Shown one piece after another: positions 39,285 through 42,680 of a DNA stretch of 42,680 nt (positions are counted from its first letter, which is position 1; each line of letters starts with the position of its first letter). The position numbers and the translations under genes were made by a program. The notes under the pieces are model-generated. The model ran no database searches and was not told the origin of the DNA. It saw only the letters and a program-made list of their open reading frames with translations. The DNA is from a virus, in IMG/VR virus record IMGVR_UViG_3300033182_000827, positions 1 to 42,680 of that record; one strand, given 5' to 3'.

Positions 39285-39304
39285 ATGTCTTGTGGAGATT
39301 GATA

Positions 39305-40012
39305 ATGATTGTAGTGATTGGTAATGGAAAATCTAGACAGCATTTAGATTTAAATTTTATAAAGAAAAATTCAATAACTTTTGGCTGTAATGCTTTATAT
39401 CGTGATTTTACCCCACACTATCTTTTATCCACTGATGCAAAAATGATTCATGAGGTTATAACTTCTGGATATCCGATTGAAAACGAATTTTATGTTCCTA
39501 ATTTAAGTCCTATACCTGGACAAATGAGAGATTTTCTATATCAATTAGATGATTCATCGCCAGATGACACTATCGAAAATGAGAGAACAGATGAATGCAT
39601 TGTTCATGGAAATATACATGGAAATTTTATAACATGGCTACCGAATGATCATAAAATAAAATTTTTAAATTGGAATCAAAATAAAGAAATAGACAGTATT
39701 GATAACATGTTATCAGGGCATTCTTGTATTCGTCTTGCGATTGAAAAGTTTCCTGAAGAAAAAGAAATATATATAATTGGTTTTGATATTTTTGGCGATA
39801 GAAATAATATATATGATGGTACGAATGCTTATGAAAAACATATCGTCAAACCAATTGAAGAAAGATCTATAAATTGTTTTAAAAGTTTGACTACTAAATA
39901 TAGTCATATAATCTTAAAAAGATTATCTTATGATGATAAAAAAATTGATAATGTAATTAATATATCCGAAGAAGAATTATGGTACGAGCTTCAGCACAAC
40001 CAAAAAATATAA
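39305..40012 (+). CDS. MptE/GT29-like protein with GNGKS loop
   Basis: 235 residues from ATG 39305 (GGAG eight bases upstream); 39290 would be a weaker start. M-I-V-V-I-G-N-G-K-S-R, then ITFGCNALYRDF, HYLLSTDAKMIHE, and later LSGHSCIRLAIEKF, EIYIIGFDIFGDRNNIYDG. The Rossmann-like G-x-G-x-S loop plus 'sG..a..lA......iyiiG.D......iY.g' order resembles DUF115/MptE and sialyltransferase-like (GT29-type) proteins found as hypotheticals in T4-like phages. A glycan role would fit the GT4 enzyme nearby, but neither substrate nor fold is established. It overlaps the next gene by 34 bases. Confidence 0.55.
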   Translation: MIVVIGNGKSRQHLDLNFIKKNSITFGCNALYRDFTPHYLLSTDAKMIHEVITSGYPIENEFYVPNLSPIPGQMRDFLYQLDDSSPDDTIENERTDECIVHGNIHGNFITWLPNDHKIKFLNWNQNKEIDSIDNMLSGHSCIRLAIEKFPEEKEIYIIGFDIFGDRNNIYDGTNAYEKHIVKPIEERSINCFKSLTTKYSHIILKRLSYDDKKIDNVINISEEELWYELQHNQKI

Positions 40013-40497
40013 ATTATTTTATACCAACCGGTTTTAGGTTTCAAATAAATCAAATTCCAAACGTTAATTATTTTTGTCAAAGTGCCAATTTACCTGGATT
40101 ATCTGTTGGATCTGCATATCAATCAACCCCGTTTAAAGATATTCCGAGACAGGGTGATAAAGCACAATTTAATGAATTAAGAATATCTTTTATCGTTGAC
40201 GAAGAATTAAAAAATTGGTTGGAGATATATGATTGGTTGGTCGGATATTCTTTTCCTAAAAACTTCACACAATATAAAAAATTAAAATCTCAAGGATATC
40301 TAACATCAGATGCGGTTTTAATGATTTTATCGAGTCATAAAAATATACAGTATAAAGTAACTTTTACAGATTGTTTTCCAACAGATTTATCCGATATAGA
40401 TATGACAGTAGCTACTATAGATACTGATATTGTATTGGCAGATACTACTTTTCTTTATACGTCTTATAATATTGAAAGATTGATTGGAGATACTTGA
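39979..40497 (+). CDS. Tail tube-fold protein (gp19/gp54-like)
   Basis: 172 residues. Q-P-K-N-I-N-Y-F, G-F-R-F-Q-I-N-Q-I-P-N-V-N-Y-F-C-Q-S-A-N-L-P-G, a pattern matching the T4 gp19 tail tube opening (FxVExxxxxxFxCxxxxLP). Later ISFIVDEELKNWLEIYDWLVG, TFTDCFPTDLSDIDM and DTDIVLADTTFLYT correspond to the gp19 tube beta-sandwich pattern 'f..V.d.......w..W......' and 'f.gvFPt.iG.i.l...'. Length fits gp19 (163). It could be the tube itself, a tube-initiator of gp54 type or one of the virion paralogues of this fold. It overlaps the gene upstream by 34 bases, which is unusual; start ATG 39979 is the only good candidate. Confidence 0.7.
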   Translation: MVRASAQPKNINYFIPTGFRFQINQIPNVNYFCQSANLPGLSVGSAYQSTPFKDIPRQGDKAQFNELRISFIVDEELKNWLEIYDWLVGYSFPKNFTQYKKLKSQGYLTSDAVLMILSSHKNIQYKVTFTDCFPTDLSDIDMTVATIDTDIVLADTTFLYTSYNIERLIGDT

Positions 40498-40509
40498 TCA
40501 TGAGGAATA

Positions 40510-40950
40510 ATGAAATTAGAAGAAATACAAGAATTATGGACCAGTGATTGTGCGATTGATGATACACAATTAGACATTGAATCCACAAAAATACCAGAAT
40601 TACACAACAAATATTTCAAAATTTTTTCTGAAGAAAGACTTAGATTAACTAGAATGAAATCTAAGAAAAAAGAATTATCTAAACTAAAATGGTTATATTA
40701 TACAGGTAAACTTGACAAAGACACATTAGATGATTTGAATTGGTCACAGTTTGACATAGACTTAAAAAGAAATAAAGTTGATTTAGATCGTTTTATGGAT
40801 TCTGATAAAGATATTATTGAAATAGATGATAAGATAGAATATCAAAACGAAAAAATAGTTTATCTAGAAGCAATAATAAAAACTTTAACCAATAGAGGAT
40901 ATTTAATTAAAAATGCTATTGATTGGAAAAAATTTACAATGGGAGCATAA
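40510..40950 (+). CDS. uvsY: Recombination mediator UvsY
   Basis: 146 residues, close to T4 UvsY (137). Helical, mixed-charge: MKLEEIQELWTSDCAID, then EIPELHNKYF-type helix, RLRMKSKKKELSKLKWLYYTGKLDKDTL, DKDIIEIDDKIEYQ and LEAIIKTLTNRGYLIKNAIDWKKF. The block 'L.x.Y.G..D.....' and 'R-G-Y-x-I-K-x-x-I' near the end match UvsY. It loads the UvsX recombinase onto single-stranded DNA coated by gp32. Its stop overlaps the next start (TAATG). Confidence 0.85.
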   Translation: MKLEEIQELWTSDCAIDDTQLDIESTKIPELHNKYFKIFSEERLRLTRMKSKKKELSKLKWLYYTGKLDKDTLDDLNWSQFDIDLKRNKVDLDRFMDSDKDIIEIDDKIEYQNEKIVYLEAIIKTLTNRGYLIKNAIDWKKFTMGA

Positions 40951-41975
40951 TGTTCGATTTGATGATTCAAACAAACTTACCACTATTCGAGGAAGATGGT
41001 GGGGCAATGGGTGGAACAGAAAGACAAGTTCTAACAGTTGCTGAAAAATTAGTTCAAAAAGGAGTTGATGTAGCGATTTTACATTCTCAAACTAATGGTA
41101 AAGATAGAATAATAAATGGAGTTAAACATTTAAATGTTTATCGACATTATTATGATAATAGTAAAGTTAGATTATTTTGCAATCATTTTGCATATACCTT
41201 GAATATGCATAAAGGTTATTATATGAGTAATCCGCACATAAAACCTTTATCACCTATTGAAATAAATTCAGCAGAAAAAAGCTATGTCTGGTTTCATAAT
41301 TGGTATACATGTCACGAACTCATTCCTAGAGTTTTTAATTCAAAAGCAGTACAGACTTATGTTTTAAAAAAAGGAAAAAAAGTAAACGGTGATCAAGTTA
41401 TTCCGTATATGGTTCCAAATGGAATTCCAAATATTGAAAAAAAAGAAAAAAGAGGAGATTATCTTTATTGGATGAGCGCATTTGGAAAAGGACTTAAAGA
41501 AGCTGTATTAATGTATATTGCTTTATATGAAAGAGGTGTGAGGAAACCTTTATATATAAGTATACCACCCCAAAGAATGAAAAAGGATGTCGATATTGTA
41601 ACTAGATTTTTGCAAGATGCTAATAAATTAAATTATCCTATAAGATTTTTGGGAGAATTGAGATATGATAATGCCATGAAAACATTGAGTAATGCGGCAT
41701 GTTTATTTAGACCTACACTTCCTCAAGAAACTTTTGGTCTAGTTTATTTGGAAGCAAATCAATTGGGAGTTCCTGTAATAACAAATGAGGGAGATGCTGC
41801 TGAAGAAATATTAACTGATAAAAATAATATGATTATACGCAAAAATAATAATTTACATGATATAATTAATTGGATGTCCAATATAGATAAAAAGCAAGTT
41901 ATGATAAATATGGATAATTTTGATCCGGATAAAGTATCAAAACAATGGATAGGTTTATTAGATGAAAAAAAATAA
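40950..41975 (+). CDS. GT4-type glycosyltransferase
   Basis: 341 residues, ATG 40950 in the TAATG junction. GT-B features: N-terminal E-E-D-G-G-A-M-G-G-T-E-R-Q-V-L-T-V-A-E-K-L, an IPYMVPNGIPNIE linker, RFLQDANKLNYPIRFLGELRY and the C-terminal FRPTLPQETFGLVYLEANQLGVPVIT with an E-x7-E motif (the PQE-FG-L-V-LEA type), the nucleotide-sugar site of GT4 retaining transferases. Acceptor and sugar unknown. It sits between the recombination genes, a place where T4 has no such gene. Together with the two other transferases it suggests modification of virion glycans or host receptors. Confidence 0.8.
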   Translation: MFDLMIQTNLPLFEEDGGAMGGTERQVLTVAEKLVQKGVDVAILHSQTNGKDRIINGVKHLNVYRHYYDNSKVRLFCNHFAYTLNMHKGYYMSNPHIKPLSPIEINSAEKSYVWFHNWYTCHELIPRVFNSKAVQTYVLKKGKKVNGDQVIPYMVPNGIPNIEKKEKRGDYLYWMSAFGKGLKEAVLMYIALYERGVRKPLYISIPPQRMKKDVDIVTRFLQDANKLNYPIRFLGELRYDNAMKTLSNAACLFRPTLPQETFGLVYLEANQLGVPVITNEGDAAEEILTDKNNMIIRKNNNLHDIINWMSNIDKKQVMINMDNFDPDKVSKQWIGLLDEKK

Positions 41976-42060
41976 AAACTATATGACACCCAGAGAATAT
42001 AAAGAAGTTTGGTTATGTTCTGACAATACTTGGATCGCATCAAAACATTGGTTAAGATAA
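41962..42060 (+). CDS. Tiny conserved-looking ORF (32 aa)
   Basis: Starts at ATG 41962, overlapping the GT4 stop by 14 bases and ending three bases before the ATG of uvsW. The product (32 residues) ends W-I-A-S-K-H-W-L-R and contains M-T-P-R-E-Y-K-E-V-W-L, with four-residue W pattern 'VWLCSDNTW...SKHW'. Its length and position between uvsY and uvsW recall the very short T4 genes of the uvsY-uvsW area, but I could not assign it to one. Codon use is plain. Confidence is limited by the size. Confidence 0.45.
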   Translation: MKKNKNYMTPREYKEVWLCSDNTWIASKHWLR

Positions 42061-42063
42061 TAA

Positions 42064-42680
42064 ATGCTATATCAACCTAACACTTTACTCATAGATAAAA
42101 AGAATGAAGTGTTCATGACAGTTCATTCTGAACCAGCACTTGCACAAGAATTGAACGACTATTTTACATTTCTTGTTCCTGGTTATCGTTTTATGCCATC
42201 ATACAAAAATAAAATGTGGGATGGAAAAATTCGTCTTTTCAATTTACGAAATAAAGCACTGTATATAGGTTTGATTGATCATGTGATTAAATTTGCTAAA
42301 GATCGTAGTTATAAAATAGAGTACAAAAGTTATCCGAAAGTTGTTAATAAATACAATAAAGATGATTTTGAAAGATTTGCCAAATCATTGAACTTGACAC
42401 ATACGCCAAGAGATTATCAGATTGATGCGTTTTTACATGCTATTAATCATGAACGATGCCTATTACTTTCTCCCACAGCATCTGGCAAATCTTTCATTAT
42501 CTATTTAATTTTAAGATATTATCAGCAAAAACTTTCCAAGTTCAAAGCACTCATTATAGTACCAACAACTTCACTTGTAGCACAAATGGCAAGTGATTTT
42601 AATGAATATGCTAAAAATGATTCTTGGAATAGTGCTGAAAATTTACATGCCATTTTTGCAGGTCGTGATAAAATTTCAGA
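42064..42680 (+). CDS. uvsW: DNA helicase UvsW, 3' end outside window
   Basis: 205 residues visible, cut by the window end. N-terminal domain: F-L-V-P-G-Y-R-F-M-P-S-Y-K-N-K-M-W-D-G-K-I-R-L, matching the UvsW N-terminal domain (xxPGYRFxPxxxxxxWDGxIRL). Then TPRDYQIDAFLHAI (Q motif) and S136-P-T-A-S-G-K-S143, Walker A with the ATP-binding K142, followed by motif Ia VPTTSLVAQ. UvsW is an SF2 RNA-DNA helicase that unwinds R-loops and branches and regulates origin use and recombination. Start ATG 42064 follows the small ORF. A complete gene would be about 500 residues. Confidence 0.93.
   Translation, partial: MLYQPNTLLIDKKNEVFMTVHSEPALAQELNDYFTFLVPGYRFMPSYKNKMWDGKIRLFNLRNKALYIGLIDHVIKFAKDRSYKIEYKSYPKVVNKYNKDDFERFAKSLNLTHTPRDYQIDAFLHAINHERCLLLSPTASGKSFIIYLILRYYQQKLSKFKALIIVPTTSLVAQMASDFNEYAKNDSWNSAENLHAIFAGRDKIS

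Overview
The window looks like part of the genome of a marine T4-like myovirus (order and content of a tailed-phage late region). It is strongly A+T-rich by eye. Every convincing gene lies on the + strand, and genes are packed end to end with 1- to 34-base overlaps or very short gaps. Recognisable T4-family genes at the right end (prohead protease gp21, scaffold gp22, major capsid gp23, a gp19-type tube-fold protein, UvsY, UvsW) fix the identity. Nothing in the window identifies the host; there are no photosynthesis genes, tRNAs or integrases. The style of the fibre proteins is that of marine T4-like phages (cyanophage and pelagiphage relatives), but that is a family-level impression.

Positions 1-33477 form one very long adhesin/tail-fibre region of about 33 proteins. 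It holds collagen-like Gly-Ser-Ser proteins (1-2422), small beta-rich virion proteins (680-3709), three glycine-rich paralogues (3709-5647), one group of three fibre proteins (11664-13626), a pair of LamG-like proteins (13626-15835), another fibre pair (15839-17365), two polyglycine proteins (18103-20102), a group of three of which one carries two cupredoxin-like domains (20099-22847), two cysteine-rich/glycine-rich proteins (22847-25730) and a final trio with a kelch-like propeller and an FN3 plus C-type-lectin-like protein (29147-33477). Most of these are tandem paralogue families, joined by TAATG or ATGA stop/start overlaps. Three small proteins (5661, 17367, 25739) look like or may be tail-fibre assembly chaperones and punctuate the array.

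Two enzyme cassettes sit inside the fibre region. The first (5995-10595) encodes a U32-peptidase-like Fe-S TIM-barrel protein, a 2-oxoglutarate/Fe(II) oxygenase, a complete flavin-dependent (tryptophan-type) halogenase, a second related oxygenase and a third oxygenase of the PF13759 type, all overlapping or closely spaced. The second (26436-29157) encodes a GT9-like glycosyltransferase and a NodU/TobZ-type O-carbamoyltransferase. With a GT4 glycosyltransferase (40950) and an MptE/GT29-like protein (39305), the window is rich in surface- or virion-tailoring enzymes. The halogenase/oxygenase cassette is the best candidate for an undescribed system.

Positions 33486-39224 form the head module: two conserved hypothetical proteins, two small paralogous beta proteins, two extremely basic small proteins in the gp67/gp68 position, then 21, 22 and 23. 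Perfect T4-type late promoter boxes (TATAAATA) lie at 34119 and 36550, and a strong intrinsic terminator follows gene 23. Positions 39305-42680 hold the tube-fold protein and the recombination genes uvsY and uvsW (cut by the window end), with glycosyltransferases between them. There is no gene-free stretch of 300 bases.
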